In this document: piece by piece, positions 1 through 9,183 of the stretch | Layout: every line of letters starts with the position of its first letter | Numbering within the stretch: the stretch's first letter is position 1 | Source of the DNA: Lachnospiraceae bacterium | GTDB taxonomy: Bacteria > Bacillota > Clostridia > Lachnospirales > Lachnospiraceae | DNA: 39,482 bases | NCBI GenBank assembly: GCA_024692825.1 | Contig: JAILMB010000129.1 | Span: 1-39,482, forward strand | Direction: 5' to 3' | The notes under the pieces: generated by a model | Database searches by the model: none | What the model saw: the letters and a program-made list of their open reading frames with translations, nothing else | Told to the model about the DNA's origin: nothing | Made by a program: the position numbers and the translations under genes

Positions 1-1
1 A

Positions 2-328
2 GATGACTATGTTATTGCAACAGGAGATCAGCATACAGTACGTGAATTCGTAACTTTGGCTTTCTCTCATGTAGGAATTGAACTTGATTGGCAGGGAGAA
101 GGTATCAACGAAAAGGGTATTGATAAGGCAACAGGAAAGACTGTAGTTGCAGTATCAGAGGCCTTCTATCGTCCAACTGACGTAGTAGATTTATGGGGAG
201 ATCCAACAAAGGCAAAGACCGAACTTGGATGGGATCCACAGGAGACCACTTACGAAGAGCTTGTAAAGATTATGGCTGAGCATGACTGGAAACTTGCAAA
301 GCGTGAAAAGGCAATGAAGGAAGATTAA
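2..328 (+). CDS. gmd: GDP-mannose 4,6-dehydratase, C-terminal part (truncated by window start)
   Basis: Frame 2 is open from the window edge: DDYVIATGDQHTVREFV...FYRPTDVVDLWGDPTKAKTELGWDP, typical Gmd C-terminus. Confidence 0.93.
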   Translation, partial: DDYVIATGDQHTVREFVTLAFSHVGIELDWQGEGINEKGIDKATGKTVVAVSEAFYRPTDVVDLWGDPTKAKTELGWDPQETTYEELVKIMAEHDWKLAKREKAMKED

Positions 329-329
329 T

Positions 330-1046
330 ATGGGAATCAGTGTAGTTTTATTGGCATACAAGGAAGAAGAAAATCTTAGAATTTTGCTTCCGGAAATAAA
401 AAAGAATGTAGAAAAATGTGAGAGCAATTATGAGATTCTTGTAATTGATACCGAAGAACCCTTAGACAATACAAAAGGTGTTTGCGAAGAGTTTGGTGCA
501 AAATACATTAACCAGGAAGAGCCTGGATTTGGTGGAGCTTTCCGTACGGGAATTAAGTATGCGTCTCAGCAAAAGTTTTTAATTTTGGATTCAGATGGAT
601 CCCATCAGCCAAAATACATTCCTGACATTTATCGCAAGTTTAATCAGGATAAATGTGATGTGGTAATCGGAAGTCGATACTGTGAAGGCGGTGAAAGCAA
701 TGATGCGAAATCTTCTCAGATTATGAGTCATATTCTAAACTTTGCTTTCCGTGTAGCGCTCGGTTTAAAAGCTCATGATTTATCTACGGATTATCGTATG
801 TACCATACAAAGGCTCTTAAGAAGACCAATCTAAAATGCCAAAACTACGATGTATTAGAGGAAGTATTACTTCAGTTGAAGTTAAATAAGAAGCCAGAAA
901 AACTTGTTATTGGGGAAGTGCCGATTTCCTTTAGTAAGCGTATTTATGGAGAATCAAAGAGACAGTTAGTGAAGTTTATTATGAGTTATGCAAAGACTAT
1001 TTTTAGATTGTTTGGAATGAGAATAGCGTATAATTTTAAGAAATAA
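330..1046 (+). CDS. Glycosyltransferase family 2 (dolichyl-phosphate mannose synthase-like, no C-terminal TM domain)
   Basis: VVLLAYKEEENLRILLPEI, DSDGSHQP, SRYCEGG motifs; SD AAGGAAG upstream; next gene is gtrA-like. Confidence 0.88.
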   Translation: MGISVVLLAYKEEENLRILLPEIKKNVEKCESNYEILVIDTEEPLDNTKGVCEEFGAKYINQEEPGFGGAFRTGIKYASQQKFLILDSDGSHQPKYIPDIYRKFNQDKCDVVIGSRYCEGGESNDAKSSQIMSHILNFAFRVALGLKAHDLSTDYRMYHTKALKKTNLKCQNYDVLEEVLLQLKLNKKPEKLVIGEVPISFSKRIYGESKRQLVKFIMSYAKTIFRLFGMRIAYNFKK

Positions 1047-1056
1047 TAGGTGAACC

Positions 1057-1518
1057 ATGGATCAGAGCGTAGAAACAAAAGAAAAAACAGGAAAGCAGAA
1101 ATTAATCGATCAGATTTTAAAATTTGGAGTCGTTGGAGTCATCAGCTTCCTTGTAGATTTTGGTGTATACACCTTTATCTGTAATATTCTGGGTATTAGC
1201 TACATTATTGCCGGAATTTTTGGATTTGTCATTTCTGTTATTGTAAATTACCTTCTCAGTATGAAGTTCGTATTTGAAGGTAGGGATGATATTTCAAAGA
1301 CGAGAGAGTTTGTCACCTTTGTAATTCTCAGTGCATTTGGCCTGCTGTTAAACGAAGTGATTCTATATATTTGTGTAGATGGTATTTATTGGCATTGGTC
1401 CTGGCTTCAAAGCTGGTTAAGTATTAAGCTTATGAATATGGGGGCAAAGATTGTAGCTACAGGGGTAGTTATGGTGTATAACTTTGTTACCAGAAAGATT
1501 TTTCTTGAAAAAAAATAA
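1057..1518 (+). CDS. GtrA family membrane protein (putative polyprenyl-P-sugar flippase)
   Basis: ~150 aa, four TM segments, FGVVGVISFLVDFGVYTFI and NFVTRKIFLE motifs. Confidence 0.9.
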   Translation: MDQSVETKEKTGKQKLIDQILKFGVVGVISFLVDFGVYTFICNILGISYIIAGIFGFVISVIVNYLLSMKFVFEGRDDISKTREFVTFVILSAFGLLLNEVILYICVDGIYWHWSWLQSWLSIKLMNMGAKIVATGVVMVYNFVTRKIFLEKK

Positions 1519-1564
1519 GTTTTAATTTACGAAAGATTGTAGATTAAGAAGAAATATAGAAGAT

Positions 1565-2632
1565 ATGAATGAAAAAATACGGGGACTTGACGGATTAAAA
1601 GGGATAGCGGCAATCTTCATTGCCTATGTATATCATTACTGCATTTTATTTGCAGCAAATCCTTTTTCGTCCAATGTAGTCATGGATAAATTGTTTTGCG
1701 GTATAAACATTTATGCGGGCTATGGAGAAGCCGTATTTTTTTTAATGTCCGGATTTTTGATGTCTTATGTATATAAAAAAAGGATTAAAAAACAGGGGTG
1801 GAAGGAATTTTTCCTTCCTAGGATGAAACGAATTTATCCCTTGATGATTGCTACTGTTATGGTAGTGTTTGCATTTGAAAATCTAGGGAAATTATTACTA
1901 GGGGAATATCCACTCTATGGAGTCCATGGAGAAATTCAGTACGGATGGGGTTCACTTCTTCTTAGTGTTTTAGGTCTTCAAACAGGATATATTTCCGATG
2001 GTGATTTGCATTCTGTAAATGGTCCGGCCTGGTATATAAGCATTTTGTTTTTGTGCTATATGATTTCTTATGTTTTCATAAAAAAAATCAAAAATGAGAA
2101 ACACTTACTTTTTTCCATCTTTTTTATGTTTCTTTTAGGAGTGGTTATAGCAGCAAATCATGGATTTTCTGTACCGCTTTTCTATTCCTGCTGTGGAAGG
2201 GGATTTGTTGGATTTTTCCTTGGGATGTTAATGGAGTATTTTGTGGATGTGAAAAAACCCATTTCTCCTTTGGTATCCATACTGTTAATTGGAGAAATTG
2301 TGGGGATGCTTTATTTAATAGAAGCTCTGTGGAGCCCCCAGAAAATGGTATTAACAGAGCTATTTGTTTACCCTACCTCCCTTTATCTTGTGTTGAAGTC
2401 CCCTGGCATTCAGAATTTGTTGGATAAAAAAATCCCTCGCTATATTGGAAGGATTTCTTATCATATTTATTTATTAAATTTTCCCATTCTTGTTGGAATT
2501 GCTTTTATAAGTAAACTTATGAACGGCTCTTTAGATTATAACAATCCGTTGGTCTGGTTAGGAATAACGGCAGGATCACTTTTTATATCTAGTGTCGTTT
2601 ACCGAGGGAAGTTTTTATTTTTAAAATCTTAG
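1565..2632 (+). CDS. Acyltransferase 3 family membrane protein (OafA/YrhL-like)
   Basis: RGLDGLKGIAAIFIAYVYHY, FFLMSGFLMSYVYKKR, YIGRISYHIYLLNFP. Confidence 0.88.
   Translation: MNEKIRGLDGLKGIAAIFIAYVYHYCILFAANPFSSNVVMDKLFCGINIYAGYGEAVFFLMSGFLMSYVYKKRIKKQGWKEFFLPRMKRIYPLMIATVMVVFAFENLGKLLLGEYPLYGVHGEIQYGWGSLLLSVLGLQTGYISDGDLHSVNGPAWYISILFLCYMISYVFIKKIKNEKHLLFSIFFMFLLGVVIAANHGFSVPLFYSCCGRGFVGFFLGMLMEYFVDVKKPISPLVSILLIGEIVGMLYLIEALWSPQKMVLTELFVYPTSLYLVLKSPGIQNLLDKKIPRYIGRISYHIYLLNFPILVGIAFISKLMNGSLDYNNPLVWLGITAGSLFISSVVYRGKFLFLKS
2426..2456 (-). terminator. Intrinsic-terminator-like hairpin reading on the minus strand, inside the plus-strand acyltransferase CDS
   Basis: Minus strand AAATCCTTC-CAATATAGC-GAGGGATTT followed by TTTT (7 T in all); 9-bp stem with one G.U; about 130 nt past the GT2 stop at 2589. 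Confidence 0.5.
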
Positions 2633-3332
2633 CATTAATTCTATGGAAGTCAAAAATAAATTGAAATCCTATCTTTATGATGCTTCGCATATTGATACTG
2701 TTTTTTCCGCCACATCGAGGTTTAAATGTAATGGGGATATAGTGGAAGGCCTCAGAATCTTTGCAAAACAATGCGGAAAGAGCAACATTTATTAAAAAAT
2801 AATCTTCAGGAATTAGAGACAGATTTGTCTCTAATTTTTTTGCGTTCATAAGACGGTAGGGAACGTTAGCATCCATTACATTGGTGTGGTAAAGGAGTTT
2901 CACAAATATGCGTAATACTTCTGAGACAATGATTCTTGCCCTTCCGTCCTGCCTGTTTTTTCTCCATCCGGCAATAAAGGCATATTCATGTCTTAGGTTC
3001 CAAAACTCTTCGAATTCACTGGCTTTCGTTTGCCCATCGGAGTCTGTTTGGAATACATAGTCGGCACCATGGGAAATAGCGTAGTCGTATGCCATTCGAA
3101 CTGTATTACCGTGACCGGAATTCTCTTTGGAAATTGGAACAAACAGTGGATGGGTTTGTGCGAATTTTTCCAGAATCGATTTGGTATTATCGGTACTTCC
3201 ATCATTGAATACTACAAGTCTTGAGGCATTATCTCCATTATGTAATTCTATGATAGGATACCATTCTTCAAGTACAGATTGGATGTTATCCTGCTCATTA
3301 TAGGCAGGCATTACAATGTATAAAATATCCAT
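2589..3332 (-). CDS. Glycosyltransferase family 2
   Basis: MPAYNEQDNIQSVLEEW, VFNDGSTDNT, DSDGQT, PYRLMNAKKL, GGKNSIN. Confidence 0.9.
   Translation of the reverse strand: MDILYIVMPAYNEQDNIQSVLEEWYPIIELHNGDNASRLVVFNDGSTDNTKSILEKFAQTHPLFVPISKENSGHGNTVRMAYDYAISHGADYVFQTDSDGQTKASEFEEFWNLRHEYAFIAGWRKNRQDGRARIIVSEVLRIFVKLLYHTNVMDANVPYRLMNAKKLETNLSLIPEDYFLINVALSALFCKDSEAFHYIPITFKPRCGGKNSINMRSIIKIGFQFIFDFHRINAKILKIKTSLGKRH
2811..2841 (+). terminator. Intrinsic-terminator-like hairpin reading on the plus strand, inside the minus-strand GT2 CDS
   Basis: AATTAGAGACA-GATT-TGTCTCTAATT followed by TTTTT; perfect 11-bp stem; about 180 nt past the acyltransferase stop at 2632. Confidence 0.75.
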
Positions 3333-3348
3333 AGTGTCCCCTTATTAT

Positions 3349-5274
3349 TTAATCGTAAATTCGTTGGTATTCAACGTAAGAATAATCATTTAAAAGCTCT
3401 TCTAAGTGCTCATTATTCATTGTATCTAAATTGTAAGTGGAAACAAAGCCAGTGTCTGTCGTATAGATACCGGTGGTATTTAAAATCGGCAATTCTTTTC
3501 GTAATAAAACCATGTATTTGTCAAAGTCACTTAGTGGTAATCCTGCATAGTAACGGGCCATAATACCTAAGTAAGTAGGCGTAATCACATTGTAACCTAA
3601 AGAAGGTAATGTGACTGGAGTATAGGAGTTTACGCCATGGTTTTGGTTTGTCCAGATAATATAAGGTGTGATATAGCGCAATTGTTCATATTCTGCAGTA
3701 TTTGAAACATTAGCCCCGGAAAAGACCTTATCTAGAAATTCTTCGTTTAAGGATGGCTGATGGTCACCGTAGAAACAAAGATACACCGGACGGGAAATTT
3801 TCCTTAACTCCTCTAACAGATAGGACAGGGCTTCGTCGGATTTTTTCATATCACCTGCAAAGATACAGGCATCCTGGTAAGCATTGTATTCTTCTCCAAT
3901 ATCTAGGGCGATGTCCCCAAGTTCATCTTCATTGTATCCACCGTGATTTTGAATGGTTACATTAAAAAGAAAAAGGGGATCTTTTGTGGTTTCTATTTCC
4001 TCCACCAACCGTTTGTAATCAGAGAGATCGTTTAGATATCCACGGGAATCAGAGTTTTTTTCTGAAGCGTGAAAATCATCAATATCAAGGAATTTTGAAA
4101 ATCCCATACCTTCATACACGGTTTGGCGTCGCCAGTTTGTGGGAAACATAGGATGGGATGCCACAGTGGAAAATCCCAGGTCATTATAATCACTAACCAG
4201 TGAATCCAAGTGGAAAAAGTCAAACATCATATAGGGAATGGTGCCGGGAATATTTGCCATGGAGTTTCCCGTTAGGCATTCAAATTCCGATTTATAGGTA
4301 CCACCGCCGAATGTAGAAGTGTAACATCCGCCATATTCTAAGGTTCCCGGGTCTGTTTCTAGCGAATGGAAAAATGATAAATATTTTTCATTAGCAGAAA
4401 AGTCGCCAACCATATCGTAGTCTGTAAAGGATTCATTCATTACGATAAGAATAACAGGACTTTCACTAGAATCAGCCTGGGTGTAATCTATGGTTTCATC
4501 AAAGGATGCTGCGCCTTTATTTACAATGTCGGTTGCTGTTGCACTTTTATATCCCTCTGGCTTATTTGGAATCATTTCATGGAGCTGAGCGGAAAAACTG
4601 GTGGAAAAACCGTATTCTTTGTAGGTTTGAATCGGATCCCATTGATAGTCTTCCATACTGTAGGTCTCATAAAAATCAGTCTTAACAATCCATTGAGACA
4701 GGAAAATACAAATCATGACACTGCAAAGAATGCGGGAACCATAGATTCTTTTTGTGAAGAGTTTTTTATGTAGTTGTTTAAGGGTATCCTTTTGGAGACC
4801 AACAAATATGATGAATAAAAACAAAAAAAACAGGGTGATTCCAATTTGTTTATTGAAAAAGATGTGATAGCCTTCCACAACGGCTGCAGCTGTTCGCAGG
4901 GATAAAATATCCACAGGAGCAATAGGATAAAAGCGGAAGGTTACGACTTCTAAATTTGCAATACCTACAAAGGCTGCAAAGACAAAGGTGAAATATATCC
5001 CAAACTCAAATCGAGGGGAAAGAAAAGAAAGTATTACCATAATACATAAAAGAATAAGATAGTTTAATAATAAGTATTCTGGTGAAATATGGAGTAAATG
5101 ATCATTCCATGGAAATTCTAATAAAAAGAAAGCAAATAATGGGTATAGAAGAAAGCACCCATAGGAGAGCATGGATAACAGCTTTGAATTTTTTGTAGGG
5201 ATAGATGGACAGAACTTAATTACGAAAACTGAAACAATGATTCCTGCGATAAATGTTAATATAATCCAACTCAT
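3349..5274 (-). CDS. LTA synthase-like membrane sulfatase / phosphoglycerol transferase (MdoB/LtaS superfamily)
   Basis: N-terminal TM segments then VILIVMNESFTDYD, GGTYKSEFECLTG, TIQNHGGY, CFYGDHQPSL. Confidence 0.85.
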   Translation of the reverse strand: MSWIILTFIAGIIVSVFVIKFCPSIPTKNSKLLSMLSYGCFLLYPLFAFFLLEFPWNDHLLHISPEYLLLNYLILLCIMVILSFLSPRFEFGIYFTFVFAAFVGIANLEVVTFRFYPIAPVDILSLRTAAAVVEGYHIFFNKQIGITLFFLFLFIIFVGLQKDTLKQLHKKLFTKRIYGSRILCSVMICIFLSQWIVKTDFYETYSMEDYQWDPIQTYKEYGFSTSFSAQLHEMIPNKPEGYKSATATDIVNKGAASFDETIDYTQADSSESPVILIVMNESFTDYDMVGDFSANEKYLSFFHSLETDPGTLEYGGCYTSTFGGGTYKSEFECLTGNSMANIPGTIPYMMFDFFHLDSLVSDYNDLGFSTVASHPMFPTNWRRQTVYEGMGFSKFLDIDDFHASEKNSDSRGYLNDLSDYKRLVEEIETTKDPLFLFNVTIQNHGGYNEDELGDIALDIGEEYNAYQDACIFAGDMKKSDEALSYLLEELRKISRPVYLCFYGDHQPSLNEEFLDKVFSGANVSNTAEYEQLRYITPYIIWTNQNHGVNSYTPVTLPSLGYNVITPTYLGIMARYYAGLPLSDFDKYMVLLRKELPILNTTGIYTTDTGFVSTYNLDTMNNEHLEELLNDYSYVEYQRIYD

Positions 5275-5308
5275 ACTGCTACCCTTTCTAGTTACACATA
5301 CCCGTAAG

Positions 5309-5338
5309 ATTATACAAAAATATAGGTGGATTTGTCTA
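5309..5338 (-). promoter_or_regulatory. Putative sigma-A promoter of the sulfatase gene
   Basis: Minus strand TAGACA-N18-TATAAT, about 35 nt upstream of ATG at 5274. Confidence 0.5.
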
Positions 5339-5369
5339 TGTTTTCTTCCAGATAAGAAAGATACTAAAT

Positions 5370-6905
5370 TTAGTAATGTACATAGAATAAATAGGTTTCC
5401 ATTGGCATATCAGAAAGGTTATTAGAACTTAAGATGGGGGAGACAATTTTTTCCACCGTGTAGCCCATATTACAGAGGGCGTCTGTAATAGACGAAGGCC
5501 CATCTTCGGATCCTGCAATTAGATAGAAAGAATCGGAATTTGCAAGTTCTGTTTTAAGATGGTTTGTAATTTCCTCTTCTGTAAGATTTTCACAGTGATA
5601 GGTCCATTTTCCAAGTCCGGTAAATTCCAGAGAATCTTTCCTTGTGTAGTAGGAGGTTGGAATTATTTCTGTATAGGTCAGATATAGCGGCTCTGAGGTT
5701 AACGTAGGCCTATATTCCTGGATTACTTCTCGAATATTGTCCTTTTGCCAGGTAACAGTAAATAGGGAATATATCTGTGATAAAAGCAGTAAAAAAGAAA
5801 GAATATAACACAGGAAGGGAGTCTTTTTCCATAAAAGAAATAGGAGACAAAGGGCAAAAAACAACATCATTACGCCCATGGAAAGAGCCCAGTGATTTCC
5901 AAAACTTCCTCCCACAATGACATTTCCGTAAAAATTTGTTTTTACCGCAAAATAATAGAGGGTATAGGAAAGAAAACATCCTAGACCAACGTATTTCATA
6001 AATGAAAGGGAAGACTTTTTGTTCGCTATAAAGAAAAATATCATTAAAAAGAGGGCGGTTAGAATCATAAGTAATTTGCAAAGGGTTGGAAGATCCCTTA
6101 AAAAGAAATACGAAAATGTGGCCCAAAGAGAAAGGACATAGTCCCGGATTAAAGAGACAGATAGATTCAGACTGTGATCTGCGGGAGCAGAACCCTGGTT
6201 ATTCATTTGGGGAATAAGGAAAAAATAGATAAGAGGGAGAATAAATATCACAACGCTTCCGATTCCTAAAAAAAGAAAGCGCTTCAAATCCTCTTTTTTG
6301 TACCGTGCAATGTAGTATAACAGTACAAGGCCAAAACCAAATACTAAAAAAGAAGCACCGTATTGAGAATAAATAGACAGAATGGAAAAAATGAGAAAAC
6401 CTGTGAGAAACAAAGGGTTAGGGTCCTCTAAATAGGATAAAAAGAACACAAAAAGCCATATTACATTAGCAGCTAAAAGGTTATATTCTCCGCATTCTAG
6501 GGCAAAATATCGGGTTGGAAAAGCAGAGATATAGAGAAGAGTTAGAATAACTGACAAAAACAGGTTTTTCTTTTGAAAGTAAAAAAAGATTCCAAAACTT
6601 CCAAACATAGCAGTACAAACGCCAGCTAAGCGAAACCATAATTCAGAGTCACTGATATGAAGCCATACCCACATAAGGAGATTGTATAAGGGAGGCTGAG
6701 CAGTAAAACAGATGCGCTGGTACATGGTTGTGAATTCCGGAAATCCAGGAGTAGAGCCAAAGGCAATCTTTGAAAAATAGTATTCTACGCATTCGTCATA
6801 CCAAAGACCTGAGCTGGTAAGGTTATAGCAAAGAATGAAACAACCAGTAAGACCGGTAATAACAAGCCATAGATACTTATTTGAAAAATTTAAATGAGGT
6901 TTCAT
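5370..6905 (-). CDS. GT-C fold membrane glycosyltransferase (GT39/ArnT-like)
   Basis: LWYDECVEYYFSKIAFGS...QPPLYNLLMWVWL; multiple TMs. Start reset from 7046 to ATG 6905 (MKPHLNFSNKYLW) because the upstream extension is not domain-like. Confidence 0.78.
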   Translation of the reverse strand: MKPHLNFSNKYLWLVITGLTGCFILCYNLTSSGLWYDECVEYYFSKIAFGSTPGFPEFTTMYQRICFTAQPPLYNLLMWVWLHISDSELWFRLAGVCTAMFGSFGIFFYFQKKNLFLSVILTLLYISAFPTRYFALECGEYNLLAANVIWLFVFFLSYLEDPNPLFLTGFLIFSILSIYSQYGASFLVFGFGLVLLYYIARYKKEDLKRFLFLGIGSVVIFILPLIYFFLIPQMNNQGSAPADHSLNLSVSLIRDYVLSLWATFSYFFLRDLPTLCKLLMILTALFLMIFFFIANKKSSLSFMKYVGLGCFLSYTLYYFAVKTNFYGNVIVGGSFGNHWALSMGVMMLFFALCLLFLLWKKTPFLCYILSFLLLLSQIYSLFTVTWQKDNIREVIQEYRPTLTSEPLYLTYTEIIPTSYYTRKDSLEFTGLGKWTYHCENLTEEEITNHLKTELANSDSFYLIAGSEDGPSSITDALCNMGYTVEKIVSPILSSNNLSDMPMETYLFYVHY

Positions 6906-7019
6906 TATTATACTCCCGTAAATTGAATCGTAGACCAAACAGAAAATATGATTTATAATACATTCTGGGTTTTGATGCGTTAAAACTACGATTATAATTA
7001 TCACGGAATTTATACAGAA

Positions 7020-8105
7020 ATGCAAATTCAAAATAGCAATCGTCAATCAAATATTGAACTGTTAAGAATCCTTTTAATGATCGCAATTCTTAACTATCAT
7101 CTTATGCTATATAATGGTGTGTGGTTTCATGAATACAATACAAATACCCTTATAGGAATTATGATATCTGTTATTGGAGCAATACCGGCAGATTATTGTT
7201 TTATTGCTATGAGTAGTTATTTTTTGTTGAAGGAAAATGAGAAGCCCTGTGGACACTTATTTGGCAAACTCCCGGTTTATAAAAAAAGTATTCATCGGTT
7301 TTGGCGTTTTCTTACGCTGTGCCTTTCTATGTATGTAATTAAGGTTCTTGTTTTAAGAGGCTTATTTGGCTATAACAACAAAGAATACTTTGTAGATGTG
7401 TTTTTGATGAAGGGAGCCTGGTGGTACGTATATCCTTATCTTTGCTTATTACTGGCCTATCCTTATTTAAACAAACTTATGCAAAAAATTAATTCTATCA
7501 TCCATTTGATGCTTGTGGCATTTTTAGGCCTTGGGTTTATATGGATTAGTTATAGAAATGAAACAATCTTTGTTTACGATTTATGGGGCTTTCTATTTGA
7601 TTATGTTTTAGTGGCATATATTTTACGAAAGGATGGCGAATCCCTTTCCAGAAGATTTTATGGCGTTTGTAGCGGCATTTGTGCCGGATTTTTATTAGGT
7701 TGTTGTATTTTTGTTTGCGTGCCTTATCACAATGTGAGTCTGGAGCAGGGTCACTATGTAATTAGTCTTCTCGTGGGACGCTACAGTTTTCCCGCAGTTT
7801 TAATGGGAATCTTTACCTTTTTCTTTGTACTTAAGTCGAAGATTCCATATAAAAAATGGATTAATAAAATAGCTTCCATTACCATGTTTGTATTTTTGCT
7901 TCATGATACCTGGATGGGAGTATTTTGGTATTTGGGAAAATGTGATAATCAATATGTTTATTACTCAACGCCGACGTTTATTTTCTGGGGAGTAATGTTT
8001 GTAGCAACAGCATTTTTGGTATCAGGAATCATTGGCACTATATATAAGAGTAAAATTCAACCATTGTGGGAGAAAGCAATAAGAGATGAAAACGAAGTTG
8101 AATAA
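7020..8105 (+). CDS. Acyltransferase 3 family membrane protein
   Basis: RQSNIELLRILLMIAILNYHLML, SSYFLLKENEKP; ~10 TM segments. Confidence 0.85.
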   Translation: MQIQNSNRQSNIELLRILLMIAILNYHLMLYNGVWFHEYNTNTLIGIMISVIGAIPADYCFIAMSSYFLLKENEKPCGHLFGKLPVYKKSIHRFWRFLTLCLSMYVIKVLVLRGLFGYNNKEYFVDVFLMKGAWWYVYPYLCLLLAYPYLNKLMQKINSIIHLMLVAFLGLGFIWISYRNETIFVYDLWGFLFDYVLVAYILRKDGESLSRRFYGVCSGICAGFLLGCCIFVCVPYHNVSLEQGHYVISLLVGRYSFPAVLMGIFTFFFVLKSKIPYKKWINKIASITMFVFLLHDTWMGVFWYLGKCDNQYVYYSTPTFIFWGVMFVATAFLVSGIIGTIYKSKIQPLWEKAIRDENEVE

Positions 8106-9183
8106 GAATTATATGTTGTATTTTCTTCTGGCTTGTTTTGGTATGTTTCTATATACCTTTGATAATCATACGATTACATCCATACAAGACAGTTTGAGAA
8201 TCTCCTACGAAGATGGCCTTGTGTCAAGAGGTCTTATAGGAACAATTTATAATGGACTTGATGCACTTTTCCCATTTTCTTTATTCGAAGAAGGCGTGCA
8301 GGTGAGGACATTACTTATAGGGACTGTGGTTGTATATCTGCTTTTGGCCTTCATGGTGAAAAAATCCATGGCTGTTGTGGATGAGTCATTGAAGTCCTTT
8401 ATGGGATATTTTTTTATGGGATATGCCATGCTTTTTGTGGGGACCTTTTCAGCCAAGCGAAATTTTGGAGGCCTTCATCTTTTTATGATAGCAGTGACCA
8501 TACTTGGAATTATGGCCATTTTATTCTGGAATTGTAAGTGGCTATGTCTTCCCTTATCCATAGTAGGAGTGCTCATTGATGTTGACTATAGTCTGTTATA
8601 TTTTGGAATCCTTTTTTTCATTCTGTTGTATGAATACGAAGAAAGGAAAAGAAAGATGGATCTAGTACTCTTATGGATTACAACGGTCATTCAAGTGGGA
8701 GTATTTCTTTATTTTCAACTGGAGGAACATAGTGTTCTTGGAAAAGAAAATGAATATCGTATGCAAAACATTGTGGAGTTTCCCATATATCTTATGTTGA
8801 TTTCTCCATATTTATACATTGGAGGGAGATATTTAATAGAGGTATTTCGACAGATTCCAAAAGAGAAAAGGGGACGATATTTCGGTCTTGTCTTTGGAAG
8901 TATCCTTGTACTGCCATGTTTTTTATTTGAGAATCAATATGGCAGGTTTTTCTTTGCATTACTGACTTACTATGTATTGATATTTACGTACTTAGTTGTA
9001 AAAAAAGATGTGTATTTTGTTTCTGTGCTAAAGGCAGCAGTAGAAAAGAATAAAGGAAATCAGATTTATTTGATGGTATTTGCTGGAACGATATTGCTGG
9101 TTCCCTACTGGGATCGCCATATATCTTCAATCGTATATAGAATTTCAGATGTTTTAAATGGAGAGTGGCTACACTTATGGTAG
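8086..9183 (+). CDS. Multipass membrane protein, array member A (divergent)
   Basis: SYEDGLVSRGLIGTIYNGLDALFPFSLF aligns with the N-terminal motif of B-F; overlaps the preceding ORF by 20 bp. Confidence 0.8.
   Translation: MKTKLNKNYMLYFLLACFGMFLYTFDNHTITSIQDSLRISYEDGLVSRGLIGTIYNGLDALFPFSLFEEGVQVRTLLIGTVVVYLLLAFMVKKSMAVVDESLKSFMGYFFMGYAMLFVGTFSAKRNFGGLHLFMIAVTILGIMAILFWNCKWLCLPLSIVGVLIDVDYSLLYFGILFFILLYEYEERKRKMDLVLLWITTVIQVGVFLYFQLEEHSVLGKENEYRMQNIVEFPIYLMLISPYLYIGGRYLIEVFRQIPKEKRGRYFGLVFGSILVLPCFLFENQYGRFFFALLTYYVLIFTYLVVKKDVYFVSVLKAAVEKNKGNQIYLMVFAGTILLVPYWDRHISSIVYRISDVLNGEWLHLW

Noticed and set aside
5710-6126. 138-aa alternate-frame ORF on the minus strand inside the GT-C gene
   Set aside because: Same strand, different frame from a well-supported gene; no domain signature
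5370-7046. Full-length ORF from 7046 as the GT-C start, overlapping the divergent acyltransferase
   Set aside because: The first 47 residues are not domain-like and would run through the AT-rich divergent promoter region; ATG 6905 is more plausible
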